Shown piece by piece: positions 32,485 through 40,540 of a stretch of 44,424 nucleotides of DNA (position 1 is the first letter of the stretch; each line of letters opens with the position of its first letter). Below the pieces are notes generated by a model, which worked only from the letters and a program-made list of their open reading frames with translations, was not told the DNA's origin and searched no databases. The position numbers were made by a program, and so were the translations under genes. The stretch is from contig DATJBS010000080.1 in the NCBI GenBank assembly GCA_035515235.1, positions 1 through 44,424 on the forward strand, in the 5' to 3' direction. Origin of the DNA: JAMLHH01 sp035515235. Lineage in GTDB: Bacteria > Bacteroidota > Bacteroidia > Chitinophagales > JADIYW01.

Positions 32485-33354
32485 TTAACTCTTCAATCTA
32501 AAAACAGCAATTTCTGCATTGGATAAAAATCGAATTGGTAAATCGCTGACTCCAATTCCTTTGGAAACGTAAGCTTTTTCTTTTTCGTACCAACCTTTTA
32601 CATATTTTCCACTTCCTTTAGGTAGGGCAGGAGTCCATCCAAAGAGATTGATTTGACCACCGTGCGTATGTCCTGACAAGATAAAATCATAAGGAATATG
32701 CCCATTGAGTTTTTCGTAAATCTGATCATTGTATCCCGGTTTGTGAGATAGGATAATATGATAATCGCTGGATTGATAATTTTTAATAGAGATTTCAATA
32801 TCTGCATCACCATCTATATAGTCATCTATTCCTGTTATGGAAACACGTTTGTCATTAATGATCAACTGTGTGGATTGATTAATCAATAGTTGAGTATTGT
32901 TGGCTTGGTAGATTTGGCTGAGTTCATCGATTTGTGCTTCTGAAATAATTTCCCAATTTCCTAAAATTGCAAATTTTTGAATATTGATATCTAAGAGTTC
33001 TATAAACTGTTGAAAGACAGGCATATTGTCTTTATGATCAAAACTATCTCCAGTAAATAGTATTAAATCTGGCTGTTCTTGATGAATGAATTTTGCAATT
33101 CTTCTCAATCTTTTATTGATGTGTCTGATGTGTAAATCCGATATTTGAATCACTTTCAAATCGTAATCCTCCGAACTTGCTTTTCCTATATTGTATTCAT
33201 TTATGTCAAAAAAGAACTGCTCAAACCATAGTATTTTGAGCCAAATGAAATCTGCAATTGAAAGGGTTTTATATTTTAAATAGATGATGCACCGAGCAAT
33301 CCAATTAGAGCTATTTAATTTTATGAAGTTTAAAAACACTAATTTACTCGGCAT
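32485..33354 (-). CDS. Calcineurin-type metallophosphoesterase
   Basis: 289 residues. The N-terminal ~55 residues include hydrophobic stretches (membrane anchor or tail) before the catalytic domain. Metal motifs are complete: QISDLHIRH, FTGDSFDH, AILGNWE, ILSHKPGY and SGHTHGGQINLFGW. GHTHGGQ and the layout match YkuE/LpxH-like phosphohydrolases found in Bacteroidota. The substrate could be a lipid phosphate, but that is inference. Monocistronic, divergent from the thioesterase. Confidence 0.85.
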   Translation of the reverse strand: MPSKLVFLNFIKLNSSNWIARCIIYLKYKTLSIADFIWLKILWFEQFFFDINEYNIGKASSEDYDLKVIQISDLHIRHINKRLRRIAKFIHQEQPDLILFTGDSFDHKDNMPVFQQFIELLDINIQKFAILGNWEIISEAQIDELSQIYQANNTQLLINQSTQLIINDKRVSITGIDDYIDGDADIEISIKNYQSSDYHIILSHKPGYNDQIYEKLNGHIPYDFILSGHTHGGQINLFGWTPALPKGSGKYVKGWYEKEKAYVSKGIGVSDLPIRFLSNAEIAVFRLKS

Positions 33355-33483
33355 AAGATAATGTTAGTTTGGAAGGCGAATGCTTGATATAATTATTTTT
33401 TAAAAATAAATTTAGACATTCTGAGTTAAACTATTCTTATAATTGAGCATTAAGAAGTGTAAATCACATAAGTTTTTACGTAG

Positions 33484-33921
33484 ATGGAAAATATATTTTA
33501 TTCAGGACAAGTTTTGTGGGCACAGATAGATGCAAATAGACATTTGAGACATTCGGCTTATGCTGATTTTTGTGCTCAGGCTAGAAGTAATCTTTTTAAT
33601 CACAAAGGGCTTTCTTTGGAAGCGTTTTCAAAATATCAATTAGGACCGATTTTATTCAAAGAAACGACTTCTTATTTTAAAGAGATTAAGATGGATGAAG
33701 TTGTAAAAGTTAGTGTGGAGCTCACTAAATACAATGTATCTAAATCGAGGTTTTCATTTAGGCATGTTATCTATAAAGAAGATGGACTGAAATGTGCCAC
33801 TATCGATGTAGATGGAGCTTGGATGGATTTGGAGAAAAGGAAATTAGCTGTGATTCCTGAGGAGTGGAAGCTGATATTTGATGATATTCCTAGGTCGAAG
33901 GATTATGTGGAGATGGCTTAA
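33484..33921 (+). CDS. Acyl-CoA thioesterase (hotdog fold)
   Basis: 145-residue 4HBT-type protein: GQVLWAQIDANRHLRHSAYADFCAQAR, where D-N-RH-L replaces the usual D-x-x-GHVN motif, so the catalytic Asp is kept and the adjacent Gly is not. FKETTSYFKEIKMDEVVKVSVELTKYNVSKSRFSFRHVIYKEDGLKCATIDVDGAWMDL is the core sheet. Cleaves acyl-CoA to free acid and CoA in this family. Close to, but on the strand opposite, the acyl-CoA catabolic locus. Confidence 0.82.
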   Translation: MENIFYSGQVLWAQIDANRHLRHSAYADFCAQARSNLFNHKGLSLEAFSKYQLGPILFKETTSYFKEIKMDEVVKVSVELTKYNVSKSRFSFRHVIYKEDGLKCATIDVDGAWMDLEKRKLAVIPEEWKLIFDDIPRSKDYVEMA

Positions 33922-33923
33922 AT

Positions 33924-34075
33924 AAGTACGAAGTTAGAAGTACGAGGTTAAAAGTACGAAGTACAAAGTTAGAAATACGAATAGAGCCGTCATTACAAAG
34001 TACGAAGCAATCTAAGCTAGAATTAAGATGTACGAAGTTAAAAGTTAGATGTACGAATTACGAAAATTAAAAGAA
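33924..34075. repeat. 7-bp periodic repeats (AAGTACG family)
   Basis: Heptamers AAGTACG, AAGTTAG, AAGTACG, AGGTTAA, AAGTACG, AAGTACA, AAGTTAG, AAATACG run head to tail from the thioesterase stop codon, then break up but continue as GTACGAA/TTAGA pieces. A fourth unrelated heptamer family. The rest of the gap to 34196 shows nothing I recognise. Confidence 0.75.
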
Positions 34076-34196
34076 GAAAACGCTTAGTATATGAAAAGTA
34101 GGCGATTCTTAATCCGCGTCTGTACCCGACACAAAACTTGGAACGAAGATAAAACTTATAACTTACACGTCACCGTGCTATTGTAGAAGCATTTTC

Positions 34197-34209
34197 TTGT
34201 GGGCTCTAG
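34197..34209 (-). repeat. Cassette-end inverted repeat, left
   Basis: TTGTGGGCTCTAG, 2 bases past the stop codon of the membrane-protein gene, pairs (12 of 13 positions) with CTATAGCCCACAA at 34782-34794 upstream of the same gene's start, so the gene is framed tightly by inverted repeats. Confidence 0.5.
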
Positions 34210-34211
34210 AA

Positions 34212-34772
34212 TCATTTCATAAACTTCATCATCTGCACTAATAAAAATCCAAGTGTCGAAATCGCTCCAGCAATCATCATAAACCACTTTATCAGATTTT
34301 TATATTTTGAAGTTATTCTGACTGTCCCAAGAAATGGAACACCTGATTTTTTAAGTCCGCTCACTAAAATATAAATGTCTCGATAATTTGCGTTCGTAAA
34401 CACAATATGTTTTTTCTCGCTAACCCAGAGTCGAAGATTTTTCACAATTCCGTGTCGGTCATATTCTTCTTTTAAGTCGTAACCTATAATATCTTTAATG
34501 TCAAATTCAGATTGTCCAAAGAGCCATCTTTTTATCTTTATTTTCTTTGTTGTCAAGATAAGTGTCTTGTTGGTATAGTTGAATAAAAGTCCGAAGAGAT
34601 ATAGCGCAGTCAGTCCAACGAAAATTAACCAAATCCAGTTAGGATCGTTCTTTGTAAAATATTGTTTGATTGAAATGGTCGTTATAAAAACAAATGCTCC
34701 AAGAACTGTAAGTTCTAAAAAAGGTGTCAGAGGTCTTCCTTTAAAAACTGTTTTATCTTTCTTGTCCGTCAT
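34212..34772 (-). CDS. Membrane protein with PH-like domain, unknown function
   Basis: 186 residues. Two N-terminal transmembrane helices (LELTVLGAFVFITTISI and WIWLIFVGLTALYLFGLLF), a ~75-residue soluble part with strand pattern of bacterial PH-like (YcxB/DUF-type) domains (NKTLILTTKKIKIKRWLFGQSEFDIKDIIGYDLKEEYDRHGIVKNLRLWVSEKKHIVFTNANYRDIYILVSGLK), and a C-terminal helix (WFMMIAGAISTLGFLLVQMM). I do not recognise a specific function. Framed by a 13-bp inverted repeat, so probably a mobile cassette. Confidence 0.65.
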   Translation of the reverse strand: MTDKKDKTVFKGRPLTPFLELTVLGAFVFITTISIKQYFTKNDPNWIWLIFVGLTALYLFGLLFNYTNKTLILTTKKIKIKRWLFGQSEFDIKDIIGYDLKEEYDRHGIVKNLRLWVSEKKHIVFTNANYRDIYILVSGLKKSGVPFLGTVRITSKYKNLIKWFMMIAGAISTLGFLLVQMMKFMK

Positions 34773-34781
34773 TGTCAGATG

Positions 34782-34893
34782 CTATAGCCCACAACGTTTT
34801 GCGTGTATGAGAAGTAATCGATTTCAATAATTAAACTGTCTCAGGAGCGCAAAACTTTATTTAACCAATTAATATCCAATTTTTTGTAGCTCT
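34782..34893 (-). repeat. attC-like cassette junction
   Basis: On the minus strand the segment starts GCCTTATAACAAG, contains AGTTTTGCG ... CGCAAAAC (perfect 8-bp inverted pair, 34796-34803 and 34848-34855), and ends ACGTTGTGGGCTATAG. Outer GCC..ACAA / TTGT..GGC and inner paired arms recall integron attC sites. It lies between two same-strand genes, directly past the stop of the HNH gene. Confidence 0.4.
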
Positions 34894-34895
34894 TG

Positions 34896-35468
34896 TTATA
34901 AGGCATTTTTAAATTCTTCTATATTCAATGTTAGTTCGTTTGGTTTTGGAAAACTTGTCGGTAAAAGATCAATTCTAAATGGCAGCTCTATTCCAGATAA
35001 CTCTTCAATTTGCTTGTCTATTAATCCGTTGTCATTGCAGTAGTTATAAATTAATTTTAAATAACGTCTGACAACCATCAATGGTAAAAACTGTCCACGA
35101 AAAGCCATCCATTCCATTAAATCTTTTTTTCCTTTTGAACTATTACAAATCTTACAAGCATAGATTAAGTTTTCAGCATCGTCCTTACCTCCAAGTTTTT
35201 GAGGGAAAATATGATCTAATGATAATTTATTTGCCGAACCACAATAATTACAAACTTGTCCTGTCTGCAATTTGATTTTTTCATCGTCAAATATTGTCCG
35301 CATATTCATTGTTCCATCTTTTAGTCCTTTGAATAATTTGGCTCTAATCATAAAATTAAACATCTCATATTTTTCTTGTTTTCTGTCAACAGCCGTATGA
35401 GCCATCGCCAAGTTTGCATATGAATAGTAAATTAGATGTCTAACTGTTTCGATTTTTTGTTTTGCCAT
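34896..35468 (-). CDS. HNH endonuclease
   Basis: 190 residues. The HNH core is central: VCNYCGSANKLSLDHIFPQKLGGKDDAENLIYACKICNSSKGKKD, with two CxxC zinc pairs, the DH catalytic pair and the N of the HNH. A helical N-terminal ~75 residues and a C-terminal ~85 residues have no recognisable domain. Follows the DCL/DUF3223 gene by 4 bases, so the two form one unit and probably work together. Candidate defence module. Confidence 0.82.
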   Translation of the reverse strand: MAKQKIETVRHLIYYSYANLAMAHTAVDRKQEKYEMFNFMIRAKLFKGLKDGTMNMRTIFDDEKIKLQTGQVCNYCGSANKLSLDHIFPQKLGGKDDAENLIYACKICNSSKGKKDLMEWMAFRGQFLPLMVVRRYLKLIYNYCNDNGLIDKQIEELSGIELPFRIDLLPTSFPKPNELTLNIEEFKNAL

Positions 35469-35472
35469 TCCT

Positions 35473-36240
35473 TTATTTAATTGTCAAGTCCTTTTTCTGT
35501 CTGTTTACTCTTGCTTGAAACGAACGCCCTAAATTCAAATCTTTTTTTATAATTCTCAAATTAGCTTTGTCTTTATGATACTTTCTAAATTCTTGTTCTA
35601 GGTTATCGTTTTTGAGTTTGTTTGGTCCACCGTCAATTTGGATGTATTCGATTTTCTCAATATCTATTTTGTTTAGTTCTATAAATCTGTCAACAATTAC
35701 AGAAAGTGTGTTTGGTTGTCTATGGTCAACGTTTAGTTCATCATATTTTGCAAGTTCTTTTGATTCTTGACATTTAACCTGTCCTTTTTTTGAGTATTTT
35801 TCAAAATATTCAAGTTTCACGCTTCTTAAATCGTTTTGAATTGCTTGTCTGCAAGCTTCTATGAATTTTGTAAAGTTTGTCCTCGGTGCGTTTATTCGTT
35901 TTGTGTACGAAAAATACTCTGTCGAACCGTCAATTCTTATCAATTCAAAAGATTTCGTATTGTACTGTACTTTTGCAATTCTTACAGTGTCAATACCGAC
36001 CCCAATTTTTTCCTTTACACTTGGGTGAGTTTCAAGCAGGTTCATTATGTCATTAAAGTCTTTCGTAGTCAGCTCTTCTCCAAAGTTGTAAGCGTTCAAA
36101 ATAGTCTTATAGTGAGTTAATGAGTCCTTTTTAGTCGCAAATTCAATTTCTCCTATTTTGATTGGTTTTCTCATTTGTTCGTTAAATTTTAAAAGCCACA
36201 CAACTTGCTCATATGTCTGACTGAAGACTTCATTTATCAA
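35473..36240 (-). CDS. DCL/DUF3223 family protein with degenerate HNH-like tail
   Basis: 255 residues. Residues ~25-125 match the DUF3223/DCL domain: IKIGEIEFATKKDSLTHYKTILNAYNFGEELTTKDFNDIMNLLETHPSVKEKIGVGIDTVRIAKVQYNTKSFELIRIDGSTEYFSYTKRI. DGSTE-FSY and HPSVKEKIG are the family landmarks. The C-terminal half (KGQVKCQESKELAKYDELNVDHRQPNTLSVIVDRFIE) resembles an HNH/beta-beta-alpha metal site with one Cys and a DH pair. DCL was first named from plant organelle RNA processing; bacterial roles are unclear. Coupled to the HNH gene. Confidence 0.7.
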   Translation of the reverse strand: MINEVFSQTYEQVVWLLKFNEQMRKPIKIGEIEFATKKDSLTHYKTILNAYNFGEELTTKDFNDIMNLLETHPSVKEKIGVGIDTVRIAKVQYNTKSFELIRIDGSTEYFSYTKRINAPRTNFTKFIEACRQAIQNDLRSVKLEYFEKYSKKGQVKCQESKELAKYDELNVDHRQPNTLSVIVDRFIELNKIDIEKIEYIQIDGGPNKLKNDNLEQEFRKYHKDKANLRIIKKDLNLGRSFQARVNRQKKDLTIK

Positions 36241-36388
36241 TATTTCAAATTAATAAATATTTCTAATAATTCATCAAAAGATTTTTTTTTTGCTTTTCTA
36301 GATTGAAATCCATGAATATTAAAAGTAATCAAGATTAGAAAATAGGCTTGGACTAGCCATTAATTATAAATGTTGTTGTGCATAGTTT

Positions 36389-36688
36389 TTATTCGGTTAA
36401 TCTGTTTTTTAAGTCCATTCTTTCGTGTAATATTCTAATCACTTCTATTTCATTTTCTGAAATCAAATGATAAAAGATGATATGCTTACCAGATTTCAGT
36501 CCGAGTAGCTTTCTACTTATTTCAAAATATTCTTTTCCAATATCTGGATTTTCTCCAATTCCTTTGCAAGCAAATTTGATGGTCGCATAATATAAGTCAG
36601 CTTGGTTTTCAGACCATTTTTCGAATGTATAGTTCCAAATGTTATTCAAGTCATCTATGGCTTCTTGTCTCAATACAACTTTAAACAT
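36389..36688 (-). CDS. RelE/ParE family toxin
   Basis: 99 residues: FKVVLRQEAIDDLNNIWNYTFEKWSENQADLYYATIKFACKGIGENPDIGKEYFEI...LLGLKSGKHIIFYHLISENEIEVIRILHERMDLKNRL. The IIFYHL and IRILHERMD patterns are ParE-type. Its start overlaps the ParD antitoxin by 8 bases. The gap 36241-36388 after it holds only AT-rich sequence with a GTTGTTGTGCATAG end that may be another cassette boundary. Confidence 0.88.
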   Translation of the reverse strand: MFKVVLRQEAIDDLNNIWNYTFEKWSENQADLYYATIKFACKGIGENPDIGKEYFEISRKLLGLKSGKHIIFYHLISENEIEVIRILHERMDLKNRLTE

Positions 36689-36929
36689 TCTTTCTTTTCT
36701 CTACTTTTAGGTTTTTAAGGTTTTCGTCAAAGTCAAAGTTTTCAACTCTAGGACTATTCAGTCCTTCTTGAATAGCATTTCTCAATGCAAATGTTTTACT
36801 TTCTTCATTTTCTAAAAGTCGAAGACCAGCACGAATTACTTCACTTACATTTTTGTATCTTCCAACAGAAACCTGTGAACTCACAAATTCGTCAAAATAA
36901 TTTCCAAGTGACACCGATGTGTTTTTCAT
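36681..36929 (-). CDS. ParD family antitoxin
   Basis: 82 residues with a ribbon-helix-helix N-terminus: TSVSLGNYFDEFVSSQVSVGRYKNVSEVIRAGLRLLENEE, the ParD signature, and a C-terminal acidic toxin-binding tail (ENFDFDENLKNLKVEKRKN). First gene of the pair; binds the dyad just upstream. Confidence 0.9.
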   Translation of the reverse strand: MKNTSVSLGNYFDEFVSSQVSVGRYKNVSEVIRAGLRLLENEESKTFALRNAIQEGLNSPRVENFDFDENLKNLKVEKRKNV

Positions 36930-36950
36930 AAAAAAGTAATTTATTTAAAA

Positions 36951-36967
36951 TTACCAATTTTTGGTAA
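36951..36967. promoter_or_regulatory. Operator dyad of the ParDE pair
   Basis: TTACCAATTTTTGGTAA is a perfect inverted repeat (7-bp arms, 3-base spacer) 22 bases upstream of the parD ATG, the expected autoregulation site for a ribbon-helix-helix antitoxin. Confidence 0.6.
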
Positions 36968-37081
36968 AAATTGCAAATTTTTCAATTTTTCATTTTACAA
37001 CCAACTCATTTTATTTCCATAGAAACCCCTTAATTTTTCCATTACTTCGATTTGACTAAATACTTGTAAAATATTGAACAA

Positions 37082-38194
37082 TTAAAGCTCCGATTTCATC
37101 ACGCTATCGATTTGACTGATTAATTCTTCACCATGTAAATTTTTATCAATGATAGTTCCTTTCTCATCTATAAGGTAGTTCATTGGTAAGGCGGTGATCG
37201 TATAATTATAAGCTGCCGGTGTTTGAAATCCTTCTAATGAAGATACATTCGGCCAAACTCTATTGTCTTTTTCTAATGCATTGATCCACTGGTTTTTATC
37301 TGTATCTAAGGAGATACCATAAATTGAGAATCCCTTATTTTTATATTTTTCATAAGTCGTATTTAAGGCTGCACTTTCTCTTCGGCAGGGTGCACACCAG
37401 CTAGCCCAAAAATCAATCAAAGTATATTTTTTGTTGATTGCGAACAAACTAACAGTATCTCCATTGGCTGTATTCATTGCAATTTCAGGCACTTTACCAC
37501 CTACGGCGGTTTGCTGTAAACGGGTTGTTTTTTCTCTTAACTGATGAGCAATAGGTAATTGGTGATGTGTCGTTTCAAATGTGCTGACCAAACTGTCAAA
37601 TAAAGAGATATAATTGTCTTTCCATCGTAAGGATGTTGGGTAAAGGGCAATGCTATTTCCCATTTTGTTTTTTATAAACCCATTGATCTCCTCCAAATGC
37701 AATTCATAATTGAGCAATTCTAATTTTCCTAAAGAGTCAATTTTTATTGGATCTGGATGATCTTTTTCATTTTCTTCGGAAATTTCATTTCTCACAGCAA
37801 CCACCAATCGATTCAAGGACTCTTTTCTTACCTCTTCATATTCCAGGAGTAAATCTGTATCTTTTGAACCCGTAATTACTGTTATAGAATCGTTGACATG
37901 TATTGTGATTTGCTGATTATCATCAATTGCTAAGGGGATTCTTTTGTTTTCATTGATCACCAAAGTATAATAGTGAGGATCCTGAAAATATTCAGCTTTA
38001 AAATTGCCGTTCTCGTCCAAATAAATGGTGTCGATAAGTGTCGATAATTTTCTTTCAATATCATTTTCTTGATATAAAAGGATGAAATTATTTTCTGGGT
38101 TTTCAATCTGTCCTTGTAATGTAAATGTGGGCTTATCTTTTTGTGTACATGACGAAAAAAAGATAATGGTCAATATCAATAGGATTTTATTCAT
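37082..38194 (-). CDS. TlpA-like thioredoxin lipoprotein with DUF4369 domain
   Basis: 370 residues. Lipobox ILTIIFFSSC (Cys ~16), an N-terminal DUF4369-like beta domain (FTLQGQIENPENNFILLYQENDIERKLSTLIDTIYLDENGNFKAEY, residues ~25-110), a helical middle, and a C-terminal thioredoxin domain with W-C-A-P-C (C267, C270) in TLIDFWASWCAPCRRESAAL, then GFSIYGISLDTDKNQW. Predicted outer- or inner-membrane-anchored disulfide reductase, common in Bacteroidota. Monocistronic. Confidence 0.88.
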   Translation of the reverse strand: MNKILLILTIIFFSSCTQKDKPTFTLQGQIENPENNFILLYQENDIERKLSTLIDTIYLDENGNFKAEYFQDPHYYTLVINENKRIPLAIDDNQQITIHVNDSITVITGSKDTDLLLEYEEVRKESLNRLVVAVRNEISEENEKDHPDPIKIDSLGKLELLNYELHLEEINGFIKNKMGNSIALYPTSLRWKDNYISLFDSLVSTFETTHHQLPIAHQLREKTTRLQQTAVGGKVPEIAMNTANGDTVSLFAINKKYTLIDFWASWCAPCRRESAALNTTYEKYKNKGFSIYGISLDTDKNQWINALEKDNRVWPNVSSLEGFQTPAAYNYTITALPMNYLIDEKGTIIDKNLHGEELISQIDSVMKSEL

Positions 38195-38274
38195 AGGAGA
38201 GTTTTGTAAATCTGGAGTCGTTAAATATTTAAGCTAATTACAAGTTATTTAATTATTTACCAATTAATACATTG

Positions 38275-38403
38275 TTACCTGTTGGGATTTCTACTCCATT
38301 CATACCATTGGTCAATCTCTAGAAAATAACCAAAATAATTAATGCTTCCATCATCAGAATGATATAAAATTGTTTTATCGAATCTATTTCGAGAAGACTC
38401 CAT
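38275..38403 (-). CDS. Possible 42-residue ORF or gene remnant
   Basis: A short frame in the 260-base gap with protein-like composition (FDKTILYHSDDGSINYFGYF, then LEIDQWYEWSRNP). No start-side signal and no family recognised. It could be the remains of a longer gene. Apart from this the gap holds nothing obvious. Confidence 0.3.
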   Translation of the reverse strand: MESSRNRFDKTILYHSDDGSINYFGYFLEIDQWYEWSRNPNR

Positions 38404-38454
38404 TTCTAGGTGCCGAAAATTAGTTTAGGAATGATAAAGGTTTAACTGTTTAAA

Positions 38455-39531
38455 TCACTTTTTTATACTTTGCAAAGAAGTAATAATGTGCTTAAATCCA
38501 GATTCTACGGTTTTGTTTAGATGATTTGAATCAAAACTTCCACCCATTTCTTCATGCTCAAAATTGAGCCATTTTTGTTTATACCAACCCAAATTGGTGT
38601 TTTCCTCAAACCATGCAAATGCGCGGATACTTTTATGCAAACCTACCTTGCCGCCAGCATGTAGGATATAGACAAAAAGATGATTTCTAAGTGTTGGAGG
38701 AAATGTCACATCCATATCTATCTTCCAGCAATATTTATTGAGATCATAAGGGTTAATTAGTTTGTCACTTTTACTATGAATAGGTAGATGTTTTTCAATC
38801 GGAGTCGATCTAAAGGTGGTATTATAACGTCCAGCCAATTTTGGGTTGGTAGAAACTGGGTCGTATCCTTGTATAATTAATGGTATTTCAGAATAAACTG
38901 GATGATTTCTCAAGCGACTACCCAACCGAAACGCGAGAGCGCCACCTCTGCTTTGCCCTGCTAAAACAATCACTTCTATATTGACAGGATTAAATTTTGA
39001 AGTGAGTAGATTAAAGAATGCATTTTCTCTACAAGTTTTTTCTTCTGGATTTCTAAAGAAGCCAAACCTCGCATCAAATGCTAATACGAACAGAGTAGAT
39101 TCTTTTGGAAATTCACCTGACTGAATGAGTTTAGAAGCAAGTGATTTAGCGTTTAATGACCTTGTATCCTCAAAGTTATTAGTTCCTCTAAATCCTTTTT
39201 TATAATTGTTTGGTTGACCGGTAAGTACATTGGTGTAGCCTTCGCCATAATCCCCCGAAAAAATCCAATCTCCCTTCACTGGACTATCGCTTTGCTGACC
39301 TGCAGATATGAAAACAACTCTCTTGACCTGATCTTTTGCAGGTTCACTCACAATAGATATATAAGTATCTTGCCTACCTGTTAAGCTAACACCAGCTTCA
39401 CTCCAATAGGGTAGAGAAGGATGATCATTTCCTGTAGTGTTGGTGACTTTCATGAGTTGAATCTCCTGTGCAAATGAAGTCTGATTCAAATTCAAAAAGC
39501 AAAAGAGGAGAATTAGATATATTTTCTTCAA
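38455..39531 (-). CDS. Secreted alpha/beta-hydrolase-like protein
   Basis: 358 residues with a signal peptide (KKIYLILLFCFLNLNQTSFAQE). A nucleophile elbow GQSRGGALAFRLGSRL (G-x-S-x-G-G) follows the strand NIEVIVLA, and QGYDPVST and NFEHEEMGG could supply acid and His. This fits a lipase-type alpha/beta hydrolase, but the N-terminal part (WSEAGVSLTGRQDTY...) is not familiar. Monocistronic. Exact substrate unknown. Confidence 0.6.
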   Translation of the reverse strand: MKKIYLILLFCFLNLNQTSFAQEIQLMKVTNTTGNDHPSLPYWSEAGVSLTGRQDTYISIVSEPAKDQVKRVVFISAGQQSDSPVKGDWIFSGDYGEGYTNVLTGQPNNYKKGFRGTNNFEDTRSLNAKSLASKLIQSGEFPKESTLFVLAFDARFGFFRNPEEKTCRENAFFNLLTSKFNPVNIEVIVLAGQSRGGALAFRLGSRLRNHPVYSEIPLIIQGYDPVSTNPKLAGRYNTTFRSTPIEKHLPIHSKSDKLINPYDLNKYCWKIDMDVTFPPTLRNHLFVYILHAGGKVGLHKSIRAFAWFEENTNLGWYKQKWLNFEHEEMGGSFDSNHLNKTVESGFKHIITSLQSIKK

Positions 39532-39624
39532 TGTTTTAGCGTGTTTTTAAATATCGAATTATTTCAATGAATGGCATAGAAATTACGTTTTTTTTTAATC
39601 GGAATTGATTTAATAATTGCTTTT

Positions 39625-40480
39625 AGATTCTGAAACGATTCTGAAACTAGTTCAGAATGACAAGGTTCAGAATGACTGAGTGTTTTGTTTTACAATTGGT
39701 GTAGAGATCCTTTCAGGATGACATTAGAGATTAAGTCCAAACCGTCATTGCGGATTTAGTCCGCAATCTCAAAAGTATTATGATGAGATTCTGAAACGGA
39801 TTCTGAAACTAGTTCAGAATGACAAGGTTCAGGATGACTGGTAAATTCCTTTAGATTCTGAAACAAGTTCAGAATGACATGGTTCAGAATGACTGCCTGA
39901 AACAAGTTCAGAATGGCTGCATGTTATGTTTTGTAATTAGTGTAGAGATCCTTTCAGGATGACATTAGGGATTAAGTCCAAACCGTCATTGCGGATTTAG
40001 TCCGCAATCTCAAAAGTATTATGATGAGATTCTGAAACTAGATCAGAATGACAAGGTTCAGAATGACTGAGTGTTTTGTTTTACAATTGGTGTAGAGATC
40101 CTTTCAGGATGACATTAGGGATTTAGTCCAAACCGTCATTGCGGATTTAGTCCGCAATCTCAAAAGTATTACTTATAGATTCTGAAAAGATTCTGAAACT
40201 ACTTCAGAATGACAAGGTTCAGAATGACTGCTTGTTATTTTTTATAATTAGTGTAGAGATCCTTTCAGGATGACATTAGGGATTTAGTCCAAACCGTCAT
40301 TGCGGATTTAGTCCGCAATCTCAAAAGTATTATGATGAGATTCTGAAACGATTCTGAAACTAGTTCAGAATTACAAGGTTCAGAATGACTGCTTGTTATT
40401 TTTTATAATTAGTATAGAGATCCTTTCATTTATGCTGAGCTTCGTCGAAGTAGGATGACATTTTGCAATAGATTGCTTCG
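39625..40480. repeat. Tandem array of ~150-240-bp hairpin-rich repeat units
   Basis: Five units starting at 39625, 39786, 40027, 40177 and 40338. Each contains ATTCTGAA-ACTAG-TTCAGAAT (8-bp-arm hairpin), AGGTTCAGAATGAC, ATCCT-TTC-AGGAT, and ATTGCGGA-TTTAG-TCCGCAAT followed by CTCAAAAGTATTA. Unit 2 is longer by extra hairpin copies; unit 5 is degenerate and lacks the GCGGA hairpin. Many hairpins end in the same RGAATGAC/RGGATGAC tail. No CDS in the 1.2-kb gap 39532-40777. Confidence 0.85.
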
Positions 40481-40507
40481 TTTTTCGCAATGATGCAAGT
40501 TTAAGCA

Positions 40508-40536
40508 TCTTGATACCTGACTTTTGAATCGTGGTT
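40508..40536. repeat. Short 7-bp repeat block (CTTGACT family)
   Basis: TTGATAC, CTGACTT, TTGAATC, GTGGTTC: four heptamers of the 30587-30699 family joined directly to the structured element at 40541. Confidence 0.6.
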
Positions 40537-40540
40537 CTAC

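Noticed and set aside
39625..40480. Regular direct repeats resembling a CRISPR array
   Set aside because: Units are 150-240 bp, themselves palindromic, with no unique spacers of constant length and no cas genes.
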